Positions 11,627 to 24,181 of a DNA stretch of 64,000 nucleotides are shown here, piece by piece (within the stretch, counting starts at the first letter, position 1; every line of letters begins with the position of its first letter). Made by a program: the position numbers and the translations under genes. The notes beneath the pieces are model-generated. The model did not search any database. It had not been told where the DNA came from and saw only the letters and a program-made list of their open reading frames with translations. This stretch comes from Helichrysum umbraculigerum (Eukaryota; Streptophyta; Magnoliopsida; Asterales; Asteraceae): assembly GCA_949592205.1 (NCBI GenBank), contig CATIUR010000004.1:70033837-70097836 (forward strand). Reading direction: 5' to 3'.

Positions 11627-14600
11627 ATGCCGCCAAAACGACGAATTACTAGGAACAGTCAGAAAACAACTGTACCTCCTACATCTGAAACCATCCCACC
11701 ACCTAACACCGAGGAAACTACTTAGCAGTTAATAGCTAGACGCATAGCTGAAGGTATTGCCGAGTATGAGGCAAGTCGAAACCGTGAGACTGGGATTAAT
11801 AACAGTGGATCAACCCCTATTATTACTGAGACTGTTGTGAATAACCGCAAAGGGTGTTCATATAAGACATTTCAGGCATGTAAACCACCTCCTTTCTGTG
11901 GCACTGAAGGTGCTATTGGTATTATACACTGGTTAGAAAAGATGGATTCTGTGTTGGACATCAGTGATTGTCTACCAGACACTGCAGTGAAGTATGTTGC
12001 CTGCACACTAGCTGATAAAGCTTTGACTTGGTGGAACAGTCAAGTTCAGTCGATGGGACGACCAGCTGCTTATTCCATGACATGGGAAACATTGAAGAGT
12101 ATGATGATGGAAGAATTCTGCCCTCGCAGTGAGATGCAGAAAATTGAGACTGAGCTGTGGAACATTGCTATGATCGGTGCTGATATCACTGGTTACACAA
12201 CTAGGTTCCAAGAACTAGCTCGTCTTGTGCCACATATGGTAACACCTGAATACAAGCGTATTGAACGCTATGTGTATGGACTGGCACCACAGATCAGGAG
12301 TTTAGTTACGTCCTCCAAACCTGACACATTCAGGAGCGCTGTTACCTTAGCGCAGAGTTTGACTGATGAAGCAGTTAGGATGGGAACACTGACCAAGAAA
12401 ACTGTGTCGGTTAAGGTTGAGCCGAGCAGTACTGAAGCTGGTAGTTCCGGAGGTAAGAAGCGTAAGTGGAATGACCGTCAGGGTCAATTCAACAAGAAAG
12501 GATCTGGAAATCCAAAGTCTTACGCTGCCACCATTGTGGAATCGAAGCCATACTTGGGTAACAAACCTAAGTGTGATAAGTGTAGCAAACACCACGAGGG
12601 TGAGTGTTGGTTTTGCGACAGCTGTAAGGGATGGGGTCACAAAACCCAAAACTGTAAGGTAAACCCTGCCCCTAAGGGAAACACTGCTCGCCAGAACCAA
12701 GGATGTTTTGAGTGTGGCGACACGAGGCATTATCGAAACCGATGCCCTCGACTCAATAACCAAAACCGTAACGCCAACAACGCTCGCAACCGCAACAACA
12801 ATGGAAACAACCGTGGAAACAACAACAACCGAACCAACAACAACAATGCTAACAACAACAACAATCAGCCAGCTCGTGGACGCGTGTTCATGTTAGGAGC
12901 ACCAGAGGCACGTCAGGATCCTAACACAGTCACTGGTACGTTTCTTGTAAACAACCACTTTGCTTCTGTGTTATTTGATTCCGGTGCTGATTTAAGTTTT
13001 GTATCCACTGAGTTTAGACCACTAATTGAGATCGAATCCCTTAAACTAGACAACAAATACACAGTAGAGCTAGCCGATGGTAAGTTGATTGAATCAGGAG
13101 AAATAGTACCAGGATGTTCCTTAACATTAGAAGGTCATTCTTTCAAAATAGACTTACTACCGGTAGAACTAGGGAGCTTCGATATAGTGGTTGGCATGGA
13201 TTGGTTGTCACTGAACCGCGCAGAGATCATCTGTCATAAGAAGATTGTACGGTTACCTTTACCGTCAGGAGAAATGTTGATGGTTCAAGGGGAAAAGAGT
13301 AATCGTGTGGTGAAAACGATTACATGCATGAAGGCAAGTAAATATCTACGAAAAGGGTACCAAGCATTTTTGGTACATGTTGTAGATAAGAAACCCGAGG
13401 AGCGACGCATAGACGACGTGGCCGTAGTACGCGAATACCCAGGAGTATTTCCTGACGAGCTACCAGGGTTACCACCTCCTCGGCAGGTTGAATTTCATAT
13501 CGACCTAGTGCCGGGAGCTGCACCGATTGCTCGTACGCCTTACCGTTTAGCTCCATCAGAAATGCAGGAACTGTCTGCACAGTTGCAAGAACTGTTGGAT
13601 TTAGGATTCATCCGACCGAGCTTTTCACCGTGGGGAGCTCCGATGTTGTTTGTCAAAAAGAAGGATGGATCAATGCGGATGTGTATCGATTATAGAGAAC
13701 TAAACAAAGTTACCATCAAGAACCGATACCCGTTACCACGCATCGATGATTTGTTTGACCAGCTGCAAGGGTCAAGTTATTACTCAAAGATCGACTTGAG
13801 ATCGGGTTACCATCAACTGAAGGTACGGGATGAAGATATCCCTAAGACTGCGTTTAGGACTCGATATGGTCATTACGAGTTCCTGGTTATGCCGTTTGGG
13901 CTAACGAATGCGCCAGCAGTGTTCATGGATCTAATGAATAGAGTATGTAAACCATACCTTGATAAGTTCGTCATAGTGTTCATTGACGATATCTTGATAT
14001 ACTCGAGAACGAAGGAAGACCATGAACGACATCTGAGGCTGATTCTTGAATTACTGGAGAAAGAGAAGCTTTATGCAAAGTTCTCTAAATGCGAGTTTTG
14101 GATGCGTGAGGTTCATTTCCTTGGTCACGTGATCAATAACAAAGGAATTCACGTGGACCCATCCAAAATTGAGGCGATTAAGAATTGGGAAGCCCCAAAG
14201 ACCCCAACTGAGATACGACAATTTCTTGGATTAGCTGGTTACTACCGAAGGTTCATTGGGAATTTCTCGAAGATAGCTCAGCCACTTACCACCCTAACGC
14301 AAAAAGACAAGAAGTTTGATTGGGGCGAGAAGCAAGAGAATGCTTTCCAACTGTTGAAAGAGAAATTAAGCACCGCACCTATCCTGTCCTTACCAGAAGG
14401 AGTAGAAAACTTTGTTGTCTACTGTGATGCTTCACATCAAGGATTAGGTTGCGTGTTGATGCAAAACGACAAGGTCATTGCATATGCGTCTCGGCAATTG
14501 AAGATTCACGAGAAGAATTATACGACGCATGACTTGGAGCTAGGAGCAGTCGTTTTTGCACTTAAGATTTGGAGACACTATCTATACGGTACAAAGTGTA

Positions 14601-16267
14601 CGATCTTTACCGATCACAAAAGTCTCCAACATATATTTGACCAGAAAGAACTCAACATGAGACAGAGACGTTGGGTTGAATTGCTGAATGATTACGACTG
14701 TGAAATCAAGTACCATCCAGGCAAAGCTAATGTAGTAGCGGATGCCTTGAGTCGTAAGGAAAGAGTGAAACCTCGAAGAGTTCGAGCCTTAGGACTGACA
14801 ATCCACTTGGATCTGATTACCCAAATACGTGACGCTCAACAAGCGGCCTTTACTCCAGAACGTATGAAGGACGAATCCCTCAAAGGGATGGAGAAGCAAC
14901 TGGAGTCTAAGGAAAATGGAGTAATGTACTTCATGAATCAAATTTGGATTCCTTGTGTTGATGAGCTACGTAGCCTAGTATTGGACGAAGCTCATAAGTC
15001 CAATTACTCGATACATCCTGGTGCAGATAAGATGTACCACGATCTAAAAGGATTTTACTGGTGGCCTGGCATGAAAAGAGACATTGCCACCTATGTTAGT
15101 AGATGTCTGACTTGTGCAAAAGTTAAGACTGAATACCAAAAGCCATCCGGACTTTTGCAACAACCTGAGTTGCCCAAATGGAAATGGGAACACATCACGA
15201 TGGATTTCATCACGAAACTACCGAAAACATCATCCGGAATGGACTCCATATGGGTGATTGTCGACCGACTGACAAAGTCAGCTCACTTTCTTGCCATTAA
15301 GGAAACGGATAAGATGGAAAAGCTGTCTAGAATATACATAAAAGAAGTTGTTTCTAGACATGGAGTTCCATTATCCATCATCTCTGATAGAGATGCACGT
15401 TTCACCTCTCGCTTCTGGCAAACACTGCAACAAGCTTTAGGCACTAGACTCGACATGAGTACCGCCTACCATCCACAAACCGATGGTCAAAGCGAGCGAA
15501 CGATACAAACGCTTGAGGACTTGCTACGAGCCTGCGTGATTGATTTTGGAGGAAACTGGGATGTTCATCTTCCTTTAGCTGAATTCTCGTACAACAATAG
15601 TTATCATACGAGCATACAAATGGCACCTTTTGAGGCGTTGTACGGACGCAAGTGCCGATCCCCACTTTGTTGGGCAGATATGGATGACAGACAGTTATCA
15701 GGTCCTGAGATAGTCCAAGAGACAACGGACAAAATATCTCAAGTGATTAATCGATTAAAAATGGCACGAGACCGACAAAAGAGCTATGCAGACAATAGAC
15801 GTAAACCTTTGGAATTTCAAGTAGGTGACAGAGTCCTACTTAAGATATCTCCTTGGAAAGGAGTTGTGCGATTTGGAAAATGCGGCAAACTAAACCCACG
15901 TTACATCGGACCTTTTGAAATCCTAGAAAGGATTGGTCCTGTAGCTTATAAGCTTAAACTGCCGCAAGAACTTAGTAATATTCACGACACGTTTCACGTG
16001 AGTAATCTTAAGAAGTGTCTATCTGACGAAGCGTTAATCATACCTCCCGACGAAATCTACGTCGACGCAAAACTCAACTTCGTGGAGGAACCGCTTGAAG
16101 TAATGGATACGAAAACGCAGAAACTCCGAAACAGTCGGATCAAACTTGTCAAAATTCGATGGAACTCGAAAAGAGGCCCAGAGTTCACCTGGGAACGTGA
16201 GGACGAGATGCGCAAGAAGTATCCCCACCTATTTGAAACCGTGACCACGAATCACGACACAAATTAA
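11627..16267 (+). CDS. gag-pol: Gag-pol polyprotein of the Tekay element, with one in-frame TAG
   Basis: One 1,547-codon frame from ATG 11627, broken only by TAG at codon 33. It encodes the coat, replication and integration machinery. In order: a basic N-terminus; the retrotransposon gag (capsid) region (about 11900-12290); three Cys/His knuckles (12572-12745: one CX2C variant and two CX2CX4HX4C); an Asn-rich linker; protease with DSGA (12978-12989); RT with FIDD (about 13979-13990); RNase H with YCDAS (about 14420); integrase HHCC zinc domain (about 15013-15115) and DDE core (Asp near 15200 and 15390, Glu near 15520); and a C-terminal chromodomain-like segment (about 16100-16245). All visible catalytic residues are present. 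The next in-frame ATG after the stop is 11942, which would lose the gag N-terminus. Confidence 0.93.
11723..11731 (+). promoter_or_regulatory. In-frame TAG in a readthrough-type context within gag
   Basis: TAG CAG TTA at gag codons 33-35 fits the leaky-stop consensus UAG-CAR-YYA known from tobamoviruses. The frame stays open on both sides. A simple CAG-to-TAG mutation in a Gln-Gln pair is an equally direct explanation. Confidence 0.6.
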
Positions 16268-16290
16268 ATCTCGGGACGAGATTTCCCTAA

Positions 16291-16302
16291 CGGGGGGGAG
16301 AA
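16291..16302 (+). other. Polypurine tract of the Tekay element
   Basis: CGGGGGGGAGAA abuts the right LTR at 16303, 24 bases after the pol stop. This is the normal plus-strand primer position. Confidence 0.85.
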
Positions 16303-19300
16303 TGTGACAACTCTCCAAATTAGGTATTAATTAACATTTAAGCATGTGCATTCTTACGCTAATTTCCTGATTAAGTTTTAACAAAACTTCTTGATGTGAT
16401 GTAAGTCTAGCAAGCCCGGTACTTTTAAACAAAAAGTAATACATAATACGTAAGTATTTAAAATTACGTACAAATATATCAGAACGAACCCGACAAAAAT
16501 AAATAACAAAAGTTTCGTGATACAAAAATAATTAATAATGTAATTATTAATTACGAGTATTTATATATCTATAACAAATAGATGAAATGGTCTAAATATA
16601 CGTTTAACATAAAACGTATTATAATCGAACAGAAACAATTCTAAAACGCTCATAAAAGGTCGAATCATAAAAATACAAATTTTCCCATTCGTTTGGAAGA
16701 AGTTAGAACATTACCTCAAAATATGAAATCCTAAACTTACGGAAATTTTTACGCTCAAATAGTTGAATGCAGTAAAATGTACAAAATTGTACATTTATTT
16801 AAAATAATGATAACATCATTATTCTGATTATAAATTACGAACCTGGAGAACACCTACGAAATAAAAATGTAAAATGTTTATTTTTATATTGCTAAAATTA
16901 TACCCGTACTCGAAATTAGTGGGACTAAAGTCCCACCAACCTACAATAATGCAGAGGCATGGTTAATTTAAAACCATACTCCCTCCATCCTCTCTGTGAT
17001 CTATCGACATACACACACACACAAACACATCACCAATCTTTCTTCTTTTTCTTCATCTGGAACACAACAAGATCAGTAGCAGCAAGTAGAACAACAAGAT
17101 CAGGAGCAACATCTTCATCATCATCCGTTCATCATTTTCATCTCCTTTTTCTTTGTAAGGAAAACTTTCCTTTTTCGATTTCTTTACTTTAATTTCGTGT
17201 TATAACATGCTTATATCACATAATCTATACATATAACATATATACTTGGAAGATTGATGGATTGATCATGAAAATAGTTTATAAAACCAAAACTTCAAAA
17301 CCAAAATCATTGGATGAAGACTTGTTAAAATGGTGTAATAACTTATAAAAACGACATATAAACTTGTTGTAAACATTTTGTAACATAGTGTAAAGGATTT
17401 GAGCCAAATAAAACCGTGTATATATGTATACAGTCGCGAACAGGGGTCTGGAACGAGCCACGAATACGGCGGATTCCTCTGAATCCGGCGTATTCCCAAC
17501 CGAAAACCAAACGAATCCGGCGTATTCACGGGAATACGGCGGATTCCCGTTTCTAAACAAGTCAAATACGGCGTATTCCGTTGAATACGGCGTATTCCCA
17601 AACCTTCACACGAACTACTTGATGAACACAAACGAATCCGGCGTATTCGATTGAATACGGCGGATTCCCCCCGAACTGGATTGAATACGGCGTATTCATT
17701 TAAATACGGCGTATTCCCGAACCTAAAACGAAACCACATGAAAACCACGATGAATACGGCGGATTCACTCGAATACGGCGTATTCCGAATTTTGACTTGA
17801 ATCCGGCGGATTCAAGGGAATCCGGCGGATTCCCAACCCTGACCAACAATTTGACTTTTACTTTAAAACATAAACGCTCCCGTTAACGATTTCATTTATA
17901 CGATACATTCACGAGACATTGTAAACTATTAATAAAACATTAATGTGATATATCCGAGACACGGACTTTGGACTTATTTATTTCGTACGAACAAACGATA
18001 TATGAATAAATACATATATGACATATATATGAATACGAACTTTGTAAATTATACGTTTTGGGAAAACGATTACAATCGGGACATTTAAACTTCTTAACAT
18101 TTATTAAACAAATGTAATGATATTAAAAACAAATAATATTTATTTTATAAACAAAATAAATATATTATCAAGTTTTATATAACAAATAAAACTCGGCATG
18201 TTTTAAATACGAAACAACGTATTACAATATATATACATATATTCGAGGACACACGATATATATTGACACAAACGTATACGTTTTCTTAAACAAATGAAAA
18301 CTTATATATTTTGATATACATAAACAATGTATTGATCAAACATATATACATACGACACTTAAGAATATATATTCACATATATATGTGCAAATGGATTACA
18401 CGTTTAACAAACGTACAACTTAATAATATACAACAAGTATATTTACATACGAATACATACATAAAACAAATATATGTACAAACAATGATATTTGAATAAC
18501 GTTCAAATTATACGAACAACTATATACAAAGTATATGTACAAATGGAAACAAGACGACTTTCCGTTAAATTAGACAATTACATATTGATTCATATACTTA
18601 ACCAAGTATACGATGAAAGAAATAATAACAATATTTCTACTCAATGCCACCTACAAATACAACGACTTACATGATAAAGAAATCAACCATTTCTTCTAAC
18701 GAACAAACTGTTAACATAAGTGATTTAAAACAAATCAAACGTACTTATGTTAATATATTTATTGTATAGGTTAACATACCTTGGGCTTATAGCTGATTGG
18801 CTGCTAGCTTTCTTTCCGAGCAAACCACCGTGAGTTCACAGCCCCTACTTTACAAATGTTTTCTGTTTTAAACATAGGGGTGTAAACATAGAAACTGCAT
18901 GCAAACATATGCAGCAAATTATATAAATGCTTTAAATTGCTTTATACAACTGTTTGATATGAAATATTATTTCACAACTGTTTTGGGAATTAGACAACAG
19001 ATCCTAGTACGGACCAGACTTGAGATGTGTGCATGAAAGACCTTATGTCATGCAGACTATAACCATTAGCTAGGTGACTCTAGCCACTGAGTATACGAAT
19101 AGTACTATTGCCGTGACGACCCTCCTGTGGATGGAGCGTATACTTAACTGTCCTTCAGGCAAGAAACATAAGATTTGGTTGTGGTTTGGTTATAGGGTTA
19201 GGTCGCGTTACTTTAACCTGCGAGGTTTAGCTCACCTTTCAGGGGATTATAGTTTAAGCATTCCCACAATTTTTATTTAGGATGAACATATCCTACAACT

Positions 19301-19968
19301 GCTTTATTTCAGTATACGTACTGATTTTATTTATAGTCTGGTAAACAACCAGATATATGATTTGGGTATCAACCCACATAAAACTATATTTTAGGGTAAC
19401 TATCCCTATCATCTTATAATTTGCAAAACCTGCAAACCTTTATTTATTGAATAACATTTCAATAATTTAAACATAAATGGTTTAACATACCACATATTTA
19501 TACAAAACCTGTGAATTCACTCAACATATTTGTTGACGACTTTCTTTCTATGTTTTACAGGAAATTAGCCATGTAAGTAAGGATCGCATGCATTCAGGAT
19601 GACAACCCTGGACTACTTAGGATGCCATACCTTATGGGACAGCTTTTGAGGATTTCCTCTGTATTACTGCAGACATTGCAGTTATACTCATGAAATCTTA
19701 TTTTAACATATGTATTGTAAAACTTAAATGTTTTAAACTTTATTACTACTGTACGACTTACACTGTCGTACTACTTTTGTAATAACTATTTAACTGGCAT
19801 CCTTAATATATTATGTTATGTATGATCATATGCTCTGATACGATGAATGCACAATTGATACGTCATCACCCCGCTGTTAAACTGTTTAAACAAGCTGCTT
19901 CTGCTAAATTATAACTTGCTTCCGCTAAACATTAAATAAACAAAATTACCGATTTTTGGGGTGTGACA
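16303..19968 (+). repeat. Right (3') LTR of the Tekay element
   Basis: 3,666 bp, collinear with 5580-9226. It is 19 bp longer because it has one extra hairpin arm and loop at 17814-17832. Confidence 0.95.
17462..17832. repeat. Complete seven-hairpin array (right LTR)
   Basis: Fourteen 15-mers in seven pairs, all with 4-nt spacers. The seventh pair (17799-17813 and 17818-17832, spacer AAGG) uses GAATCCGGCGGATTC in both arms, so C and G replace A and T while pairing is kept. The left LTR lacks the second arm of this pair. Only the sixth pair has a mismatch at the variable sites. Confidence 0.9.
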
Positions 19969-19973
19969 CAAGA
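19969..19973. repeat. Target-site duplication CAAGA (right)
   Basis: Matches 5575-5579 on the far side of the Tekay element. Confidence 0.95.
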
Positions 19974-20009
19974 TTACTAAGTTCTTCAATCAATAACTCA
20001 ACTTGTTTT

Positions 20010-20819
20010 TCAATAGTGGAGTTGATAACCATATATCCGCTTTTTGGAACGAAGGTGATCTTCTCTACTTAGCAAGTCAAGCAATGATGTGAGGTCATTC
20101 ATCGTCAAGATGCCGGCACGACTGCTCGGATGTCCAGTAGTCTCTTTCACATGCTCTCTAATGGATCCTAACATCTCCCATTGCATTGAGGTGAATGGGG
20201 TGTTAGATCTTTTAAGGGCATTGTAGATCCTAGCGTAAGTCCGTTTCTGTTGTTGACAGAATTGCAGTTCAGCAGGGGAAAGAGCAAGCATGTTGACTAC
20301 GCCGCTTATTCCTCCTACTACTTTGTCAAATCTTTGGATGAATTTTTCGATCACTTTGTGATCTATGATGGTTTGCGGTTGGTATCTTGAGCGTTTGGAA
20401 TATTCCTCCAGTGTTTCACTTCTCGTGGGATGGTTGGGGTTACTTCCCGCCATTTCTTCAATGGTAAACAGATTAGTTGGCGGTCTGCTTTTTACGTCTT
20501 CTTCTTTTTCCGTCTTTCTTATCCTTACTATTTCTTCTATCTTTGGGTTTCTCGCAGATGGAGATGCATTTTTCATTCCTCGTTTTATTCGTCGGAGGTC
20601 AATCGGGAAATATGGCATGATTGCCATTTCCTTGCTAGAGTTCCTTTCACTTGTCGACCTTGCAGTTTCTTCGTCCTTTGCGGTGTTCATGGAGATCATG
20701 TACATATCGGCTTGCTCTCCAACGTTTGGATTGTCAAGCTGAAAAGTGATGGTTTCTCCTTGAGACTGCAGACTGATGGTCTGTGCGAAGACGTTAATGA
20801 TTGCCTTGGCCATATTCAT
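20010..20819 (-). pseudogene. Athila-derivative ORF: protease tail plus repeat domain, 5' half
   Basis: A 269-codon minus-strand ORF. The first ~33 residues (RPFMNMAKA one codon block upstream, then GETITFQL) resemble the end of the Athila/Tat retropepsin, where a GRPF-A-A/T-A core precedes a TFxL strand. What follows is not RT. It is a charged linker (residues 45-150) and then a domain with PFTSMQ near residue 215, the PF-x3-Q pattern also found at 4955-5579 and 36745-38145. The frame breaks near 20010 and resumes, shifted, toward the Tekay insertion site. The start sits four bases from a junction with LTR U3 sequence (20824), so the 5' end is a deletion breakpoint. Confidence 0.6.
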
Positions 20820-20823
20820 GAAT

Positions 20824-21245
20824 GGTCTCGTAATTTTGTTACGCTTCTAATGATGCCAATTTGGTAGAAATTGGATGTGTGGAGCCCAGGCGTGTCCAGA
20901 ATACATTTCGTAGTCTTTGGTTGTGCTGTTTCTTGCATATCTTCTTCATCCTTGATCCATCTTGAGCAATCCTTATATCCACGTTCTCGTAATATCTATA
21001 GCTACAAAATAAGATAACTGTGAGGTCTTGGTATGGAGTTTACAGTAGATTTAGGGTGTGGCTCAATTTGGTGCCCATTTCAACGTATTTTCAGCCCTTT
21101 TTGTATAGTTTTGGAAAGTCCAACAACTTTTCACCTTTATAACAAAATGTGATGAATAATGATGTTTTAAGAATGTTTTTGTTATAAAAGGCCTAAATAT
21201 GGGGTCAATAATGTAGGTAAAAACGTGACTTTTTGCATTACATCA
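20824..21245 (-). mobile_element. U3 fragment of a minus-strand Athila-like 3' LTR
   Basis: About 420 bp, nearly identical to 24363-24751 plus 27684-27716. On the minus strand it starts TGATGTAATGC after AAGTGTGGGATAT. It lacks the downstream U3 array, TATA box and U5 found in the full copy. It ends abruptly at 20824, next to the ORF at 20819. Confidence 0.75.
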
Positions 21246-23071
21246 AATATCCCACACTTAGAGTTTTGCTTGTCCTAGAGCAATTCCACCCATCAACTAT
21301 ACCCAAAAACTTTTTCTAAAAAAAATGGTTTTGTGGGAGTCGTAAGTATAAGTCAAAATACGAAAATAATCAAATAATCCCTAGGGTATAACATAGGAGG
21401 TATGCACATGACGTATCCAACTTTTTGGAATGATCATCTTAGGTATGCTTTTAATTCTCGTGATCTTGGAATATACATGACTAGGCGATTCCTCACCAGG
21501 TGGTCACTCAATTCACACAAGTGTATCGGGTTTCCTAACATTCTAGATCAAACGAAATCGCTCATAATACCAGTCATGCAACATTCATCGTCATAGGCTT
21601 GATCGAGAATCGAATCTCCAACACTTAGACAGGGAAGGCACTATTATCCCAGGACATTTGTGGGTTGTGTTTTGGGGGTAAAAAAAAAAAGGAATATTTT
21701 GAAAGGTAGGGTATGGTGATATGGGTATTTTGGAAGGACTAATCTTGACTCCAAAAACTCTTAAGGTTGTGAGAAACTTTTATTTGACTGAATCCTATAG
21801 AAAGGGGAATCCACCGAGAATTTTCTTCTTTTTGGGTGATTTTTGAACTTTCCGGGATCTTTTATTCTTTCTTTTTGGTGTTTTTCTTGAGGCATCTTTT
21901 CTTATTTTCTTTTGCTTTTTTTTTTAGATGCTTCATCCTCTTTTGCTTTTGCAGCTTCTTCAAGACAATTTTCAAGGCTCCATGAATTATTCTTTTGTGG
22001 AGCTTCAGGTGATTTCTTTTAATTTTCTTCTTTTGAAGTTTGTTACCAGGAATTTATGACTTGAGAGAGCAATTGCTCGAGTGGGTAAGGACATCCAAAT
22101 AGCGGTTTCTCACTTCCTCAGAAGTTTCTTTTATCAAGACGTTTTGGTGGTGAGTGGAAATGTGGTTTTAAGGTTTTGAAAGAAACGAATAGGCTTAGGC
22201 TCAACAGGATTTTCTAAGGGATCTTCAACACTAAAAGTGTCGGAAAGGGTTGGCTTGGAAAGATATGAGAAAAAGGGGTTATTCCTAAAAATGTCCTGGT
22301 CATCTAATTGCACCTATGCCACGTATGGCACATGTCAATATGGTCTCGAAACGCATGTCAGGATCAAGTTATAATTCAAAATGCATGCACCAGTCACACA
22401 CAACAAACGAAAAGTGAAGCATCAAAAATGAATGCTTTTGGGCTCAAGTTACCTCACCGCAAGTTTATAGGGTTGTATGTGACCAGTCATGTGATGCCCC
22501 TCTTAGCCTTTCATTAAGAAAAAGTTGGAATCTAACCTGATTCTACCTCTTTCTGCTAACTTTTGAGTTTATTTTGAAAAATTTCGTAGTCTAACATATA
22601 TTCTTGACTCAAAAATTGTTTTGAAAGTTTAGGGTAAAGTAATGACTTGTTGGTTTCATGTGAGTACAAGTTTAAAAAAAAATTGAGGACATTTTTGAAA
22701 AATTTTAAGCTCATTATACGAAGTAGGGTATATTGCTATCCCACACTTAAAAATAAACATTGTCCTCAATGTTTTTGCCACTAAGTAGGAAGAATCCCAC
22801 CATTAGAGTTTTAATGATTTTGTTGAACAATTTTAATTTTTTAGTATATTCTAAGAATGGGGTTGCTAATCCCACACTTGGGGTTTGAAATGGGGGTCAT
22901 GGCAAATATTTAAAATTAAAATACTAAAAATGAACTTCCCTATAAATAGTGGTTACTGGAGTTGGACCAGGTTCGTGCAGAAGTGGTGCATATGATTTCA
23001 GAAGTTTAGGCTCAGCCATTCCATACGAAGCTAGTTCTGCAGTAATCACAACCTCATCATAGTATCACGTC
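21246..23071 (-). mobile_element. 3' noncoding internal region of an internally deleted minus-strand Athila element
   Basis: No coding frame. On the minus strand it holds GGACAATGTTTATTTTTAAG and AAGTGTGGGATAGC near 22740-22765, repeated CCCACACTT blocks (22740, 22871), and a long T-rich tract (21830-22030). It ends with AGGACAAGCAAAACTC before the LTR, matching the other Athila 3' regions in the window. Confidence 0.65.
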
Positions 23072-23513
23072 TCAGTAGTCAAAACATAAGTACCGAGTAA
23101 TACATAAAATAAGATAAAGATAAAGTAAACTAGTAATCATCATCAAGCAAGTCATCGCTATCTGGATCAAACTCATCCTCTGCAGTCCTGTCATAGACTG
23201 GTGCAGGAGCTGGGCTCGAAACATCAAGCATGGCATAAAGCTGCTCACGAAGAACTGGATCCATAGGTGCAGAGGTCCCAGAGGCAGCAGGAGCAATAGG
23301 GTGTCCAGTAGATGTTCCAGCAGCAGGTCTAACAAAAGATCCAGCAGGAGGGAAGAAAGACCAGGATGGTCGAGATGGTCCTGGGTCTGGTCCCAACCTG
23401 AAAGGTGGTCCTGCAGGTCTTGGCAATCCGGCTATCTCACACAAAGCTGAAAGGATCTGATGATGTGCGGTGAAAGTCTGGAACAAGGACCAAGTAGCAG
23501 CGGGATCACACAA
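23072..23513 (-). pseudogene. Pro-rich, acidic-tailed C-terminal fragment of an Athila-like protein
   Basis: A 127-codon minus-strand frame rich in Pro, Ser and Ala (PAGPPFRLGPDPGPSRP), with a strongly acidic end (DEFDPDSDDLLDDDY). The Athila frame ending at 41667 has the same character and also sits just upstream of the 3' noncoding region. It lies directly after the 5' LTR, so most of the internal region has been deleted. The first Met may not be a real start. No catalytic motif is present. Confidence 0.45.
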
Positions 23514-24084
23514 GGTAATGCCATATTTAAGAGTAGGTGGCTGTCGAGTTCAAATACTTCGTCATACATAAAATAGGTAGATGACGTACTACTAATAACT
23601 GGCCAGGTCTTAGCAGGAAGTTTCTAACCACAGCATAAGTTGGATAGGTAAACAATAGAGATTCAGCTCACAAATTCAAATACAGTTTAAATTCATACAG
23701 GCAGAGTAACGGCATGTTATAAAATCATAACTACTCAAATATAACCATTATCATAGCAAACACAGATTTGTCTAGCCTCGCATGGCATCTCTAGCAAGCA
23801 ATACAATGTAAACATAATATAAGCAAATCATATTCACGAAATAAAGAAGAGAGATATAAATAAAACCTGAATAAGTATTACAGACAAATCTTCGTGACCC
23901 AAAGTCTCGGAGTGACTCCGTACAAATGCTACAACTACCGCTACGCTAACCAAGCTCGTCTACTAGCTTAACTCTATAGAAAGAAAACTAGAGAGAGACT
24001 CTAGAGAGAGAAAGAAAGAGTGTGTGAGAGAGAAAAGAGAGGAATGAGAAGTGTGATGTGTGTGAAATGATGAAATGAGGTCTT

Positions 24085-24095
24085 CTATTTATAGG
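24085..24095 (-). promoter_or_regulatory. Candidate LTR TATA box, minus strand
   Basis: The minus strand reads CCTATAAATAG. It is followed by a pyrimidine-rich leader, as in the two plus-strand Athila LTRs. Confidence 0.55.
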
Positions 24096-24181
24096 CCACC
24101 AAGGATGCAAGAGTACAAGCCCACAAGCACGCACGTACAAGCAAATGAAGCAAAACGAGAGCACACAAGAAGGCAACAGGT

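Larger units (their letters stand above)
5580..19968 (+). mobile_element. Complete young Tekay-lineage Ty3/gypsy retrotransposon
   Basis: A 14,389-bp element with 3,647-bp and 3,666-bp LTRs (TGTGACA at both termini), a CAAGA duplication, a tRNA-iMet-type primer site, two leader ORFs, one gag-pol frame and a polypurine tract. The pol order (protease, RT, RNase H, integrase, C-terminal chromodomain) and the primer type place it in the chromovirus Tekay/Del lineage. By eye I find five substitutions and one 19-bp indel between the LTRs (about 0.14 percent). At the commonly used 1.3e-8 rate this means tens of thousands of years. It could still be active apart from a TAG in gag. Confidence 0.95.

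Noticed and set aside
12347..12763. 138-codon minus-strand and other frames inside gag-pol
   Set aside because: They are shadows of the gag-pol frame on the other strand or frame, with no domain features.
22936..22952. TATAAATAGTGG on the plus strand
   Set aside because: The surrounding element is on the minus strand, and no leader-like sequence follows on the plus strand; probably chance.
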